Assembly (NCBI GenBank): GCA_004335735.1
Contig: QAXK01001512.1
Coordinates: forward strand, 1-64,000
DNA length: 64,000 nt
Source: Chlorella sp. KRBP
Lineage: Eukaryota > Chlorophyta > Trebouxiophyceae > Chlorellales > Chlorellaceae
Direction: 5' to 3'
Shown here: positions 17,226 to 25,656 of the stretch, piece by piece
Position numbering within the stretch: position 1 is the first letter of the stretch
How the letters are laid out: each line of letters starts with the position of its first letter
Program-made: the position numbers and the translations under genes
Notes under the pieces: model-generated
Databases searched by the model: none
What the model saw: only the letters and a program-made list of their open reading frames with translations
What the model was told of the DNA's origin: nothing

Positions 17226-17301
17226 ACGGCGTGGATTTTCGGGCGGGTCGCGGCGCGCGCCCCGGCCCTGCCCGACCCGCCCCGCGGCACGTCGCCGCAG
17301 G

Positions 17302-18231
17302 TCAGTCGCGCCGCGAGAGGGGAGTGACCCCCCGGCGCAGGGTGCTGCCGTCGGCGTCGAGCTGGGCCAGGGCCGCCGAGATGCCGTGCACGACCTCACC
17401 GAGCATCGGCAGGGTCAGGTGGCCGGCCCCGTGCAGCCGGACGTTCCGCGCGGCGAGGTCCCGGTGGCGCAGCGCGGCCGAGGAGTGCGGCACGATCGCG
17501 GCGTCGCTGTCGGACCAGTACGAGACGAACCGGGTCCGGCACCCGCGCACCGGACGCGCCAGCTCGCGCATCAGCGCGCTGCCGGGACGCATCTGGCGCA
17601 TCAGGCGGGTCGGGACGGCGTAGGCGGCCCAGGTCCCCTCGTGCGGGGTGCCGAGCGTCACGAGGGTGTGGACCCGGACGTCGCCCCCGAGCCGGGTCAC
17701 GTAGTAGCGCGCGATGAGCCCGCCGAGGCTGTGCCCGATGACGTGGATCCGCTCGAAGCCGGTCTGCTCGCAGACGGCCTCGACCTCGTCGGCGAGCCGC
17801 AGGGCCGCGGTGCGGACATCGGTGGCGAGCGTCGAGTAGTTCATCGCGAAGACGTTGCTGAAGCCCCGCCGGGTGAGCCCGCGGCGCAGGACCGTGAAGA
17901 TCGAGCGGTTGCTGACGATCCCGTGGACCAGGAGGATCGGCGTCCCGGCGGCCTCGACGTCGGAGACGAGCAGCCCGCGCTGGACGGGCGGCAGGTGCTC
18001 GAGGCGGTAGGCGGGCTCGGCCGCGTGCCGGCCGCCCTGGACCAGCCCGAGCGGCCAGGTCGCGAGGTGCGCCCCCAGCCAGACGGCCTCCACGGCGGCA
18101 CCGGCGAGCACCGCGGGGTCCGCGAGGTCGCGCGCGGCCCCGGCGAGCAGGCGCGGCAGGGAGCGCCGCGGGTCCGGGCCGGTGTGGCCTGCGGACCCGA
18201 CGTCACGATTCTCCTGCGCGGCACCGGGCAT
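17302..18231 (-). CDS. Alpha/beta-hydrolase, triacylglycerol lipase-like
   Basis: A 309-residue lipase/esterase of the DUF676/LipA type. The oxyanion segment LLVHGIVSN is followed by the nucleophile elbow VIGHSLGGLIARYY; the acid is probably in SYWSDSDAAIVP and the histidine in GAGHLTLPML, giving a complete Ser-Asp-His triad. Substrates are likely acyl esters. The protein begins polar and has a hydrophobic stretch near residues 35-60, so membrane association is possible. I prefer the ATG at 18231, with TACAGT 9 nt upstream; a TTG 19 codons earlier is the alternative. Confidence 0.85.
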   Translation of the reverse strand: MPGAAQENRDVGSAGHTGPDPRRSLPRLLAGAARDLADPAVLAGAAVEAVWLGAHLATWPLGLVQGGRHAAEPAYRLEHLPPVQRGLLVSDVEAAGTPILLVHGIVSNRSIFTVLRRGLTRRGFSNVFAMNYSTLATDVRTAALRLADEVEAVCEQTGFERIHVIGHSLGGLIARYYVTRLGGDVRVHTLVTLGTPHEGTWAAYAVPTRLMRQMRPGSALMRELARPVRGCRTRFVSYWSDSDAAIVPHSSAALRHRDLAARNVRLHGAGHLTLPMLGEVVHGISAALAQLDADGSTLRRGVTPLSRRD

Positions 18232-18331
18232 GGCGGGTTCACTGTAGGTGCGCCACGTCGGGGCCGGAAGATCCGGTCCGATGGTCAAGGTCTCGTCGGG
18301 CGGCGGTAAAGAGTTCCGTCGCCGGGGTCAA

Positions 18332-18344
18332 TTCTTCGCAAGAA
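18332..18344. promoter_or_regulatory. AT-rich inverted repeat upstream of M4 protease
   Basis: TTCTT-CGC-AAGAA, a perfect 5-bp inverted repeat in an AT-rich island between the divergent lipase and M4 protease genes. Likely an operator or promoter element for the protease; its function is not shown. Confidence 0.35.
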
Positions 18345-18428
18345 GTGTTGTCCCCGAGCCCGCAGCAGGACGAGGTTTCCCCTCGTGCCCGGACCCGGGC
18401 CTGTGACCATCGAAGGAGAACCCCGACC

Positions 18429-20477
18429 GTGAGACGACTCACCCCCGGCCTGGCCCTCGGCGCTGCCCTCGCGACCCTCGTCGTCGGCGTGCCGGCCGCG
18501 ACCGCCGTCGGCACCCCCCACGCCGCCGCGCTGCCCTCCGCGTCCACCCCCGGTCCCGACCACGCCGCCCTCGGCCTGGCCGCGAGCGAGAAGCTCGTCG
18601 CCCGTTCGGTCCTCACCGACCGGGACGGCACCACCCACACCCGCTACGACCGCACCTGGAACGGCCTGCGGGTCCTCGGCGGCGACCTCGTCGTCGAGAA
18701 GACCAAGGGCGGGAAGGTCGAGGAGGTCCGCTACAACGCGAACCGCAAGAGCGTCGCGGCGAAGACGACGACGGCCAGGGTCGCCCGCTCCACCGCCCTC
18801 GCGGCCGGCGCCGAGCGCTCCAAGGCCAGCGGCGAGAAGAGCCAGGGCGAGCTGGTCGTCTGGGCCGGCTCGGGCACCCCGCGTCTCGCCTACGACGTCG
18901 TGACCACCGGGGTGAAGGCCGACCAGACGCCGAGCCGCCTCCACACGGTCGTCGACGCGGACTCCGGCGCGGTCATCTCCAGCTGGGACGAGATCGTCAA
19001 CGGCACGGGCAACTCGATGTACTCGGGCACGGTCACCCTGAACTCGATCCAGAGCGGCAGCACCTGGCAGCTCAAGGACAGCCACGGCAACTACACGACC
19101 GACCTCAACGGCTCGACGAGCACGACGGCGGCCGGCACGCTCTTCACGGACACCGACAACGTCTGGGGCACCGGCGCGGCCTCGAGCCGGCAGACCGCCG
19201 GCGTCGACGCGCAGTACGGCGCCGAGAGGACCTACGACTACTACGACACCGTCCTCGGGCGCGCCGGCATCTGGAACAACGGCACCGGCGCCCGCAGCCG
19301 GGTCCACTACGGCAACGCCTACGTCAACGCGTTCTGGGACGGCACCCAGATGACCTACGGCGACGGCGCCGGCAACACCAAGCCGCTGACCTCGATCGAC
19401 GTCGCCGCGCACGAGATGAGCCACGGCGTCACCGAGAACACGGCCGGCCTGGTCTACTCCGGCGACGCGGGCGGCCTCAACGAGGCGACCTCGGACATCT
19501 TCGGCACCGCGGTCGAGTTCTACGCGAACAGCAGCGCCGACCCGGGCGACTACCTCATCGGCGAGAAGATCAACATCAACGGCAACGGCACCCCGCTGCG
19601 CTACATGGACAAGCCGTCCAAGGACGGGGCCAGCCAGGACTGCTGGACGACCGGGACCAAGAACCTCGACCCGCACTACTCCTCGGGCCCGCTGAACCAC
19701 TGGTTCTACCTGGCCTCGGAGGGCAGCGGCGCCAAGACGATCAACGGCGTCTCCTACAACAGCCCGACCTGCAACGCCTCCACCGTGACCGGCGCGGGCC
19801 GCGCGAACATCGAGAAGGTCTGGTACCGCACGCTGTCGACCAAGCTGACCTCGACGAGCAACTACGCGGCCGCCCGTGAGGGCGCCATCGCCTCGGCGAA
19901 GGAGCTCTTCCCGACCAACGCCGCCGTCTGCACCGCGGTCGAGAGCGCCTTCTCGGCCATCTCGGTCCCGGCCGGTGCGCAGTCGTGCAGCGGGGGCACC
20001 ACGCCGCCGCCGACCAGCGGCAACCTCCTCCAGAACGCCGGCTTCGAGTCCGGCGCCACGGTCTGGACCGGTACCGCCGGCCCGATCACGAACAACACCG
20101 GTCGCCCGGCGCGCACCGGCAGCTGGAAGATGTGGCTCGGCGGCAACGGCTCGGCGACGACCGAGACCGAGGGCCAGACGGTGACCATCCCGGCGAGCGC
20201 GACCTCGGCCGTGCTCACCTTCTGGGTGCGCATCGACACCGCCGAGACGAGCACCACCCGGGCGTTCGACACGATGAAGGCGCAGGTCGTCGCCGGCGGT
20301 ACGACGACGACCCTGGCGACGTACAGCAACCTCAACAAGAGCTCGTCGTACGTCCAGAAGTCCTTCGACCTGACGGCCTACAAGGGCCAGGCGGTCACGG
20401 TGCGCTTCACGAGCACCGAGGACGTCACGCTCCAGACGTCCTTCGTCGTCGACGACACCTCGCTCGCCGTCGGCTGA
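18429..20477 (+). CDS. Secreted M4 (thermolysin-like) metalloprotease with C-terminal accessory domain
   Basis: A 682-residue secreted zinc endopeptidase. A signal peptide (about residues 1-30) precedes an FTP/PepSY propeptide (about 60-190). The catalytic domain has HEMSH (H328, E329, H332) and the third ligand E352 in GGLNEATSD, plus GPLNHWFYLASEG with the M4 transition-state histidine. A Thr/Pro linker leads to a 151-residue C-terminal beta domain (from NLLQNAGFESG) also found in the next gene's protein. The GTG at 18429 follows GAAGGAGA; earlier in-frame starts lack a signal peptide. It is expected to digest extracellular protein. Confidence 0.95.
   Translation: MRRLTPGLALGAALATLVVGVPAATAVGTPHAAALPSASTPGPDHAALGLAASEKLVARSVLTDRDGTTHTRYDRTWNGLRVLGGDLVVEKTKGGKVEEVRYNANRKSVAAKTTTARVARSTALAAGAERSKASGEKSQGELVVWAGSGTPRLAYDVVTTGVKADQTPSRLHTVVDADSGAVISSWDEIVNGTGNSMYSGTVTLNSIQSGSTWQLKDSHGNYTTDLNGSTSTTAAGTLFTDTDNVWGTGAASSRQTAGVDAQYGAERTYDYYDTVLGRAGIWNNGTGARSRVHYGNAYVNAFWDGTQMTYGDGAGNTKPLTSIDVAAHEMSHGVTENTAGLVYSGDAGGLNEATSDIFGTAVEFYANSSADPGDYLIGEKININGNGTPLRYMDKPSKDGASQDCWTTGTKNLDPHYSSGPLNHWFYLASEGSGAKTINGVSYNSPTCNASTVTGAGRANIEKVWYRTLSTKLTSTSNYAAAREGAIASAKELFPTNAAVCTAVESAFSAISVPAGAQSCSGGTTPPPTSGNLLQNAGFESGATVWTGTAGPITNNTGRPARTGSWKMWLGGNGSATTETEGQTVTIPASATSAVLTFWVRIDTAETSTTRAFDTMKAQVVAGGTTTTLATYSNLNKSSSYVQKSFDLTAYKGQAVTVRFTSTEDVTLQTSFVVDDTSLAVG
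20022..20474 (+). repeat. Shared C-terminal domain, copy in M4 protease
   Basis: Codes for a 151-residue beta-rich domain that matches the C-terminal domain of the M28 peptidase at 21629-22078 over its whole length: both begin NLLQNAGFESGATVWTGTAG and end in SFVVDDT plus a few residues. It resembles carbohydrate-binding or P-domain-like modules. Confidence 0.85.
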
Positions 20478-20499
20478 CGCCGCTCCACCCCCGCTCCAC

Positions 20500-20533
20500 G
20501 ACGGGCCGGCGCGCCACCGCGCGCCGGCCCGTC
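20500..20533 (+). terminator. Strong hairpin terminator after M4 protease
   Basis: A perfect 15-bp GC stem beginning GACGGGCCGG, with a CACC loop, lies 22 nt after the M4 stop. It suggests the following M28 gene has its own promoter. Confidence 0.7.
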
Positions 20534-20605
20534 GCCACACCCGCGCCCGTGCACCCCGGTGCGCCCCGTGCGCGCCCACCCGCGCCCCCACGCAAAGGAC
20601 CTGCC

Positions 20606-22081
20606 ATGCCCACGCGTCCCCACCGGACCACGCTGCTGCCCGTCGCCGGCCTCTCCCTGGCCGCCCTCGCCGCCGGCCCGGTCGCCACCGCGACCGCCCT
20701 CCCCGCGCCGACGACGGCGACGACGGCGCCCACCGCCGGCACCGCCGCGGTCGCCGACCCCGACATCGACGTGGCGAAGGTCCGGGCCCACCTGGACCGG
20801 CTCTCGGCCATCGCGGCGGCGAACGGGGGGAACCGGGCCACCGGCCGCCCCGGCTACCGGGCCTCGGTCGACTACGTCAAGGCCACGCTCGACGCGGCCG
20901 GCTACACGACGCAGGTGCAGAGCTTCTCCACCTCGTCCGGCACGTCCTACAACGTCATCGCGACGCTGGCCGGCACCGACCCCTCGTCCGTGGTCTTCGC
21001 CGGCGCCCACCTCGACAGCGTGAGCGCCGGCCCGGGCATCAACGACAACGGCAGCGGCACGGCCGGGGTCCTCGAGACCGCCGTGGCCTACGCCGCGAGC
21101 GGCCAGACGCCCCGCAACACCCTGCGCTTCGGGTTCTGGGGCGCCGAGGAGCAGGGCCTGCTCGGGTCCAAGGCCTACGTCGCGAGCCTGTCGGCGGCCG
21201 AGAAGGCCCGGATCCGGCTCTACCTCAACATCGACATGATCGGCTCGCCCAACCCGGGCTACTTCGTCTACGACGACAACGCCGCCGGCAACGCGGTCCG
21301 CGACGAGATCACGGCCTGGTACACCGCCCGGGGCATCCCGTCGGAGTACATCGACGTGCAGGGGCGCAGCGACCACGCGGCGTTCCGGGCGGCGGGGCTG
21401 CCGACGGCGGGCATCTTCAGCGGGGCCGAGACCCTCAAGACCAGCGCCCAGGCGCAGAAGTGGGGCGGCACGGCCGGCCGGGCGTTCGACCCCTGCTACC
21501 ACCGCTCCTGCGACACCCTCGCCAACCTCGACACCACGTCGCTGGACCGTGGCGCCGACCTCGTGGGCGCGATCGTCACCCGGTACGCCGCCAAGGACCA
21601 CGGCACGACGAGCCCGCCGACCGGCGGCAACCTCCTGCAGAACGCGGGCTTCGAGTCCGGCGCGACCGTGTGGACGGGCACGGCCGGGCCGATCACGAAC
21701 AGCACGTCGCGCCCGGCCCGCACCGGCAGCTGGAAGCTGTGGCTCGGCGGGAACGGCTCGGCCGGCACCGAGACGGTGAACCAGTCCGTCACCGTGCCCT
21801 CGAGCGCCACGACGGCGGCCCTCACCTTCTGGCTGCGCACCGACACCGCCGAGACGGGCAGCACCGTCTACGACACGATGCGGGCCCAGGTCGTCGACGG
21901 CAGCACCGTGACGACCCTCGGCACCTTCTCCAACGTCGCGCCGAACGCGACCTACACGCAGAGGTCGTTCAGCCTGCTGCCGTGGAAGGGCCGCACGGTG
22001 ACCATCCGGTTCACCGCGACCGAGGACTCCTCGGCGCAGACCTCGTTCGTCGTCGACGACACCGCGGTCACCACCGGCTGA
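20606..22081 (+). CDS. Secreted M28 aminopeptidase (S. griseus type) with C-terminal accessory domain
   Basis: A 491-residue secreted zinc aminopeptidase. A signal peptide (about 1-30) precedes the M28 domain with its metal ligands: H135 in GAHLDS, the bridging D147 in NDNGSG, the E181-E182 pair in GAEEQGLLGS, D in NIDMIG, and H in CYHRSCD. It would remove N-terminal residues from peptides released by the neighbouring M4 protease. Residues from about 342 are the beta domain shared with that protease. The ATG has AAAGGAC just upstream. The two genes are separated by a terminator but are functionally linked. Confidence 0.94.
   Translation: MPTRPHRTTLLPVAGLSLAALAAGPVATATALPAPTTATTAPTAGTAAVADPDIDVAKVRAHLDRLSAIAAANGGNRATGRPGYRASVDYVKATLDAAGYTTQVQSFSTSSGTSYNVIATLAGTDPSSVVFAGAHLDSVSAGPGINDNGSGTAGVLETAVAYAASGQTPRNTLRFGFWGAEEQGLLGSKAYVASLSAAEKARIRLYLNIDMIGSPNPGYFVYDDNAAGNAVRDEITAWYTARGIPSEYIDVQGRSDHAAFRAAGLPTAGIFSGAETLKTSAQAQKWGGTAGRAFDPCYHRSCDTLANLDTTSLDRGADLVGAIVTRYAAKDHGTTSPPTGGNLLQNAGFESGATVWTGTAGPITNSTSRPARTGSWKLWLGGNGSAGTETVNQSVTVPSSATTAALTFWLRTDTAETGSTVYDTMRAQVVDGSTVTTLGTFSNVAPNATYTQRSFSLLPWKGRTVTIRFTATEDSSAQTSFVVDDTAVTTG
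21629..22078 (+). repeat. Shared C-terminal domain, copy in M28 peptidase
   Basis: A 150-codon partner of the domain at 20022-20474; one residue shorter through a single small gap (TSTTRAFD against TGSTVYD), with most positions identical. Points to recent domain duplication or gene conversion. Confidence 0.85.
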
Positions 22082-22096
22082 GGGACGGGAGGCCGG

Positions 22097-22579
22097 TCAG
22101 CGGCACAGCGAGCGCCGGCCGGCCTCCCGGGCCAGGTCGGAGAGGACCCTGCGGGTCAGGGAGGCGAGCGCGCCGTCCCCGCCGTCGACGTCGTACGCGG
22201 CGCCTCCCGGGCCGCTGACGATCACCGCCTCCACGTCGGCGCCCTTCGGGACGGGGCTCGTGGCACCCGGGCGCAGGGTGTCCGAGGCGGCCTCGGCCAG
22301 CGCGTCGACGACGTCGGAGGAGAGGGTGCAGGTGACGTCCACCCCCTCACCACCGGGGGTCCCCGCCGGTCGGACCCGGGCGGTCACGGACCCGTCGGCG
22401 GCGACCGTCGCCCGGTCGTCGCGCACGCCCTGGCCCCCGGTGACCCGCAGCTCGAGCGGGAAGGTCGCCCCGGGGTCCGGGTCGGTCGTGCCGCAGCCGC
22501 CCAGCGCGAGGACGAGGACGGTGGCACCCGCGGCGGCCGGGGCGAGGACGCGGACGCGGACGACGGTCACGGTGCCCAC
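22097..22579 (-). CDS. Putative lipoprotein of unknown function
   Basis: A 160-residue protein with an N-terminal hydrophobic helix and a lipobox LALGGC (cysteine near residue 29), predicting lipidation and anchoring to the outer face of the membrane. The mature part is a small beta-rich domain with two cysteines (VTCTLSS and the terminal RRSLCR) that might pair. It resembles short subtilisin-inhibitor-like actinobacterial proteins (FPLELRVTGG, VTCTLSS, CP/CR end), which would fit next to two secreted proteases, but the resemblance is weak and the reactive loop is not evident. Start is a GTG; a second in-frame GTG three codons later is possible. Confidence 0.65.
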   Translation of the reverse strand: MGTVTVVRVRVLAPAAAGATVLVLALGGCGTTDPDPGATFPLELRVTGGQGVRDDRATVAADGSVTARVRPAGTPGGEGVDVTCTLSSDVVDALAEAASDTLRPGATSPVPKGADVEAVIVSGPGGAAYDVDGGDGALASLTRRVLSDLAREAGRRSLCR

Positions 22580-22670
22580 CCAACCACCGGTCGGCGCGCG
22601 GGGCGACCGCTCGGACGTGAGATCGGACCCATCGGGCGTCCCCGGGTCGGCCCGGCGCCACGGGCCGCAC

Positions 22671-22676
22671 TAGAGT
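22671..22676 (+). promoter_or_regulatory. Possible -10 (TAGAGT) for sucCD
   Basis: TAGAGT lies about 45 nt upstream of the sucC GTG, leaving a leader with a GAGGACGGA ribosome-like site. Position inferred from the TANNNT pattern only. Confidence 0.4.
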
Positions 22677-22721
22677 CCCCTGTCGGACCACCCACCGCCG
22701 ACAGTGAGGACGGATCGCCTC

Positions 22722-23900
22722 GTGGACCTCTTCGAGTACCAGGCCCGTGACATGTTCGAGAAGCACGGTGTGCCCGTGCTCGCCGGGGCCGTCGCCACGA
22801 CGCCCGAGGAGGCGAGGGAGGCGGCCGAGCGGATCGGCACCGCGAGCGGCGGCGTCACCGTCGTCAAGGCCCAGGTGAAGACCGGCGGGCGCGGCAAGGC
22901 CGGCGGCGTCAAGGTCGCGAAGTCCACCGACGAGGCGGAGGAGCACGCCCGCGCCATCCTCGGCATGGACATCAAGGGCCACACCGTGCACCGCGTGATG
23001 GTCGCGCAGGGCGCCCGGATCGCCGAGGAGTACTACTTCTCGATCCTCCTCGACCGCGCGAACCGCACCTACCTCGCGATGTGCAGCAAGGAGGGCGGGA
23101 TGGAGATCGAGCAGCTCGCCGTCGAGCGCCCCGAGGCCCTCGCGCGCGTCGCCGTCGACCCCAACACGGGCATCGACGACGCCAAGGCCCGCGAGATCGT
23201 GCAGGCCGCCGGCTTCGAGGGCGACGTCGCCGCGAAGATCGAGCCGGTCCTCAAGACCCTCTGGACGGTCTACCGCGACGAGGACGCCACGCTCGTCGAG
23301 GTCAACCCGCTCGTGCAGACCGAGGACGGCGAGATCGTCGCCCTCGACGGCAAGGTCTCCCTCGACGAGAACGCCGGCTTCCGCCACCCCGACCACGAGG
23401 CGCTCGAGGACTCCGCGGCCACCGACCCCCTCGAGGCGGCGGCCAAGGAGAAGAACCTCAACTACGTCAAGCTCGACGGCTCGGTCGGCATCATCGGCAA
23501 CGGTGCGGGGCTCGTCATGAGCACCCTCGACGTCGTCGCCTACGCCGGTGAGGAGTTCGGCGGCCAGAAGCCGGCCAACTTCCTCGACATCGGGGGTGGC
23601 GCCTCGGCCGAGGTGATGGCCAACGGGCTGCACATCATCCTGTCCGACCAGCAGGTCAAGTCGGTGTTCGTCAACGTCTTCGGCGGCATCACCTCCTGCG
23701 ACGCCGTGGCCAACGGCATCGTCGGTGCCCTCGACGCCCTCGGTGACGAGGAGGACCGCGCCCTCGTCGTCCGCCTCGACGGCAACAACGTCGAGGAGGG
23801 CCGCCGCATCCTCGCCGAGCGCAACCACCCGCGCGTCATCATCGAGGAGACGATGGACGGCGCCGCCCGTCGCGCCGCCGAGCTGGCCTCCCAGAACTGA
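22722..23900 (+). CDS. sucC: Succinate-CoA ligase, beta subunit
   Basis: A 392-residue ATP-grasp subunit of succinyl-CoA synthetase, the citric-acid-cycle enzyme that couples succinyl-CoA cleavage to NTP formation. It starts with the family pattern DLFEYQARDMFEKHGVPVL; the ATP-grasp region includes VVKAQVKTGGRGKAGGVKVA and the C-terminal CoA-ligase domain has VFVNVFGGITSCDAVANGI. The GTG at 22722 gives the normal length; a GTG six codons upstream is less likely. It is followed after 34 nt by sucD. Confidence 0.97.
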   Translation: MDLFEYQARDMFEKHGVPVLAGAVATTPEEAREAAERIGTASGGVTVVKAQVKTGGRGKAGGVKVAKSTDEAEEHARAILGMDIKGHTVHRVMVAQGARIAEEYYFSILLDRANRTYLAMCSKEGGMEIEQLAVERPEALARVAVDPNTGIDDAKAREIVQAAGFEGDVAAKIEPVLKTLWTVYRDEDATLVEVNPLVQTEDGEIVALDGKVSLDENAGFRHPDHEALEDSAATDPLEAAAKEKNLNYVKLDGSVGIIGNGAGLVMSTLDVVAYAGEEFGGQKPANFLDIGGGASAEVMANGLHIILSDQQVKSVFVNVFGGITSCDAVANGIVGALDALGDEEDRALVVRLDGNNVEEGRRILAERNHPRVIIEETMDGAARRAAELASQN

Positions 23901-23934
23901 CCTCACGAGCGAGTAGAAGAGAGACACGACACCC

Positions 23935-24828
23935 ATGGCCATCTTCCTCACCGCAGACTCGAAGGTCATCGTCCAGGGCATGACCGGCTCCGAGGGCATG
24001 AAGCACACGCAGCGGATGCTGCGCTCCGGCACCGCGATCGTCGGCGGCGTCAACCCCCGCAAGGCCGGCACCGAGGTCGAGTTCGAGGGCGGCGTGTCCG
24101 TCCCCGTGTTCGGCACCGTCGCCGAGGCGATGGAGAAGACGGGCGCCGACGTCAGCGTCGCGTTCGTCCCCGCCGCCTTCACCAAGGCCGCCGCGCTCGA
24201 GGCGATCGACGCCGGCATCCCGCTGCTCGTCGTCATCACCGAGGGCGTCGCCGTCAAGGACACCGCCGAGTTCTACAACTACGCCCAGGAGAAGGGCGGC
24301 ACGCGCATCATCGGCCCGAACTGTCCCGGCCTGATCAGCCCCGGCGCCGCGAACGCGGGCATCATCCCCGCCGACATCTCGGGCCCGGGCCGCATCGGCC
24401 TGGTCTCGAAGTCCGGCACGCTGACCTACCAGATGATGTACGAGCTGCGGGACTTCGGCTTCTCCTCCGCCGTCGGCATCGGCGGCGACCCGGTCATCGG
24501 GACGACGCACATCGACTGCCTCGAGGCCTTCGAGAACGACCCCGACACCGACGCGATCGTCATGATCGGCGAGATCGGCGGCGACGCCGAGGAGCGCGCG
24601 GCGGCCTACATCAAGGACCACGTCACCAAGCCGGTCGTCGGCTACGTCGCGGGCTTCACCGCCCCCGAGGGCAAGACGATGGGCCACGCCGGCGCGATCG
24701 TGTCCGGCTCGTCCGGCACCGCGCAGGCCAAGAAGGAGGCCCTCGAGGCCGCCGGGGTCAAGGTCGGCAAGACGCCCTCGGAGACCGCGGGCCTGATGCG
24801 CGAGATCATGCAGGGCCTCGCCGGCTGA
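23935..24828 (+). CDS. sucD: Succinate-CoA ligase, alpha subunit
   Basis: A 297-residue subunit that binds CoA and carries the phosphohistidine. The CoA-binding Rossmann part begins KVIVQGMTGSEGMKHTQRML; the active histidine is H251 in KTMGHAGAIVSGSSG; IGPNCPGLISP and GEIGGDAEE are further family motifs. It works as an alpha-beta complex with SucC in the cytosol. FdrA, encoded at 61.9 kb, is a distant homologue of this fold but not a succinate ligase. Confidence 0.97.
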   Translation: MAIFLTADSKVIVQGMTGSEGMKHTQRMLRSGTAIVGGVNPRKAGTEVEFEGGVSVPVFGTVAEAMEKTGADVSVAFVPAAFTKAAALEAIDAGIPLLVVITEGVAVKDTAEFYNYAQEKGGTRIIGPNCPGLISPGAANAGIIPADISGPGRIGLVSKSGTLTYQMMYELRDFGFSSAVGIGGDPVIGTTHIDCLEAFENDPDTDAIVMIGEIGGDAEERAAAYIKDHVTKPVVGYVAGFTAPEGKTMGHAGAIVSGSSGTAQAKKEALEAAGVKVGKTPSETAGLMREIMQGLAG

Positions 24829-24841
24829 CCGGTCCGAACCT

Positions 24842-24879
24842 CACGTCACCCCATCCACGTCCGTGGGTGGGGTGACGTG
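24842..24879. terminator. Bidirectional terminator between sucD and sigma operon
   Basis: A 17-bp stem, CACGTCACCCCATCCAC (24842-24858) against 24863-24879, with one G-U pair and a GTCC loop, between convergent genes. Confidence 0.75.
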
Positions 24880-24882
24880 CTG

Positions 24883-25656
24883 TCAGGAGAAGTACGGGAA
24901 CGGGTCGGCGCCCGGCGGGAGGACGACGATCGCGCCGACGGCACTGCGGTCGAGGAAGGACGACGGGCGCCCGAGCTGCAGGCGGATGCCGCCCTCGAGG
25001 GTGAGGAGGTAGACCGTCGAGGTGTCGTTCGTGGCCACCTGCCCGGGGAACTCCTGCTCGAAGGCCCCGACGGGGGAGCCGACACCCAGCCCGCGGATGC
25101 GGGCCGTGGCCGGAGCGACGAGTGCCGCGAGCCGGTCGGTCTCGCGGTCGAAGGCGCCGATGACGTCGCCGTCCCCGACCCCGCTGTCGGCGCCCTCCTG
25201 CACGAGAACCCGGTTGACGATCCCGCCGCCGAGGTCGCGCGAGGTGATGCGCACGGACCCCTCCAGCCCGGCGGTCGCGATCGCGGTCTGCACCGAGGCA
25301 CGGTCCATCCCGACCCGGAACGGGCCGAGCGAGCCGTCCTCGCCCAGGACGTCGGTGCTGGTCGCCGCCGGGGTCGTCGGGACCTCGGTCGAGGGTGCGG
25401 AGGAGGACGGGGGGCCGGTGGGTGCGGCCGGGTCGGACGCTCGCCCGACGCCACCGAGGAGGCCCAGGACGGCCACGGTCGCCACGAGGAGCAGGGCGGC
25501 CGCCACCGCGACGACGACGAGCGCCCGGCGACGGCCGGCGCCCCTCGCCGACCGCAGCGTCGCCGGGTCCTCCAGCTCCAGCGCGTCGACGTCGGGGGCG
25601 AGCACCATGAGGGCCCGGCGCGTGGCGTCGTCGTGGGGTCGGGTGTCGTCAGCCAC
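24883..25656 (-). CDS. Single-TM protein coupled to ECF sigma factor (possible anti-sigma)
   Basis: A 257-residue protein: about 50 cytoplasmic residues, one TM helix (about 53-75), a Pro/Ser/Thr-rich linker, and a 150-residue extracytoplasmic domain (from LGPFRVGMDRASVQTAIATA) of unknown type. The GTG start overlaps the end of the sigma gene by 8 nt and has AGGAGG upstream, so the two are cotranslated. Position and topology suggest an anti-sigma factor or sensor, but the zinc anti-sigma HxxxCxxC motif is absent and the cytoplasmic part is short. The outer domain would be the sensor. Confidence 0.75.
   Translation of the reverse strand: MADDTRPHDDATRRALMVLAPDVDALELEDPATLRSARGAGRRRALVVVAVAAALLLVATVAVLGLLGGVGRASDPAAPTGPPSSSAPSTEVPTTPAATSTDVLGEDGSLGPFRVGMDRASVQTAIATAGLEGSVRITSRDLGGGIVNRVLVQEGADSGVGDGDVIGAFDRETDRLAALVAPATARIRGLGVGSPVGAFEQEFPGQVATNDTSTVYLLTLEGGIRLQLGRPSSFLDRSAVGAIVVLPPGADPFPYFS

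Noticed and set aside
17024..17301. c-di-AMP (ydaO) riboswitch before the M23 gene
   Set aside because: The expected conserved blocks (a GGGGGACC-type loop and the CCGAACCCGACAGC-type block) are not present; only a short GACAGC stretch is similar. Kept as unexplained hairpins.
22097..22579. Subtilisin-inhibitor-like protein guarding the neighbouring proteases
   Set aside because: Size, secretion and some residues fit, but a clear reactive-site loop and the usual disulfide pattern are missing, and the neighbours are metallopeptidases rather than subtilisins.
23935..24828. Antisense coding potential opposite sucD and other strongly biased genes
   Set aside because: The antisense frames mirror codon bias of the sense genes, and their products are Asp/Gly/Val/His-rich without family features.
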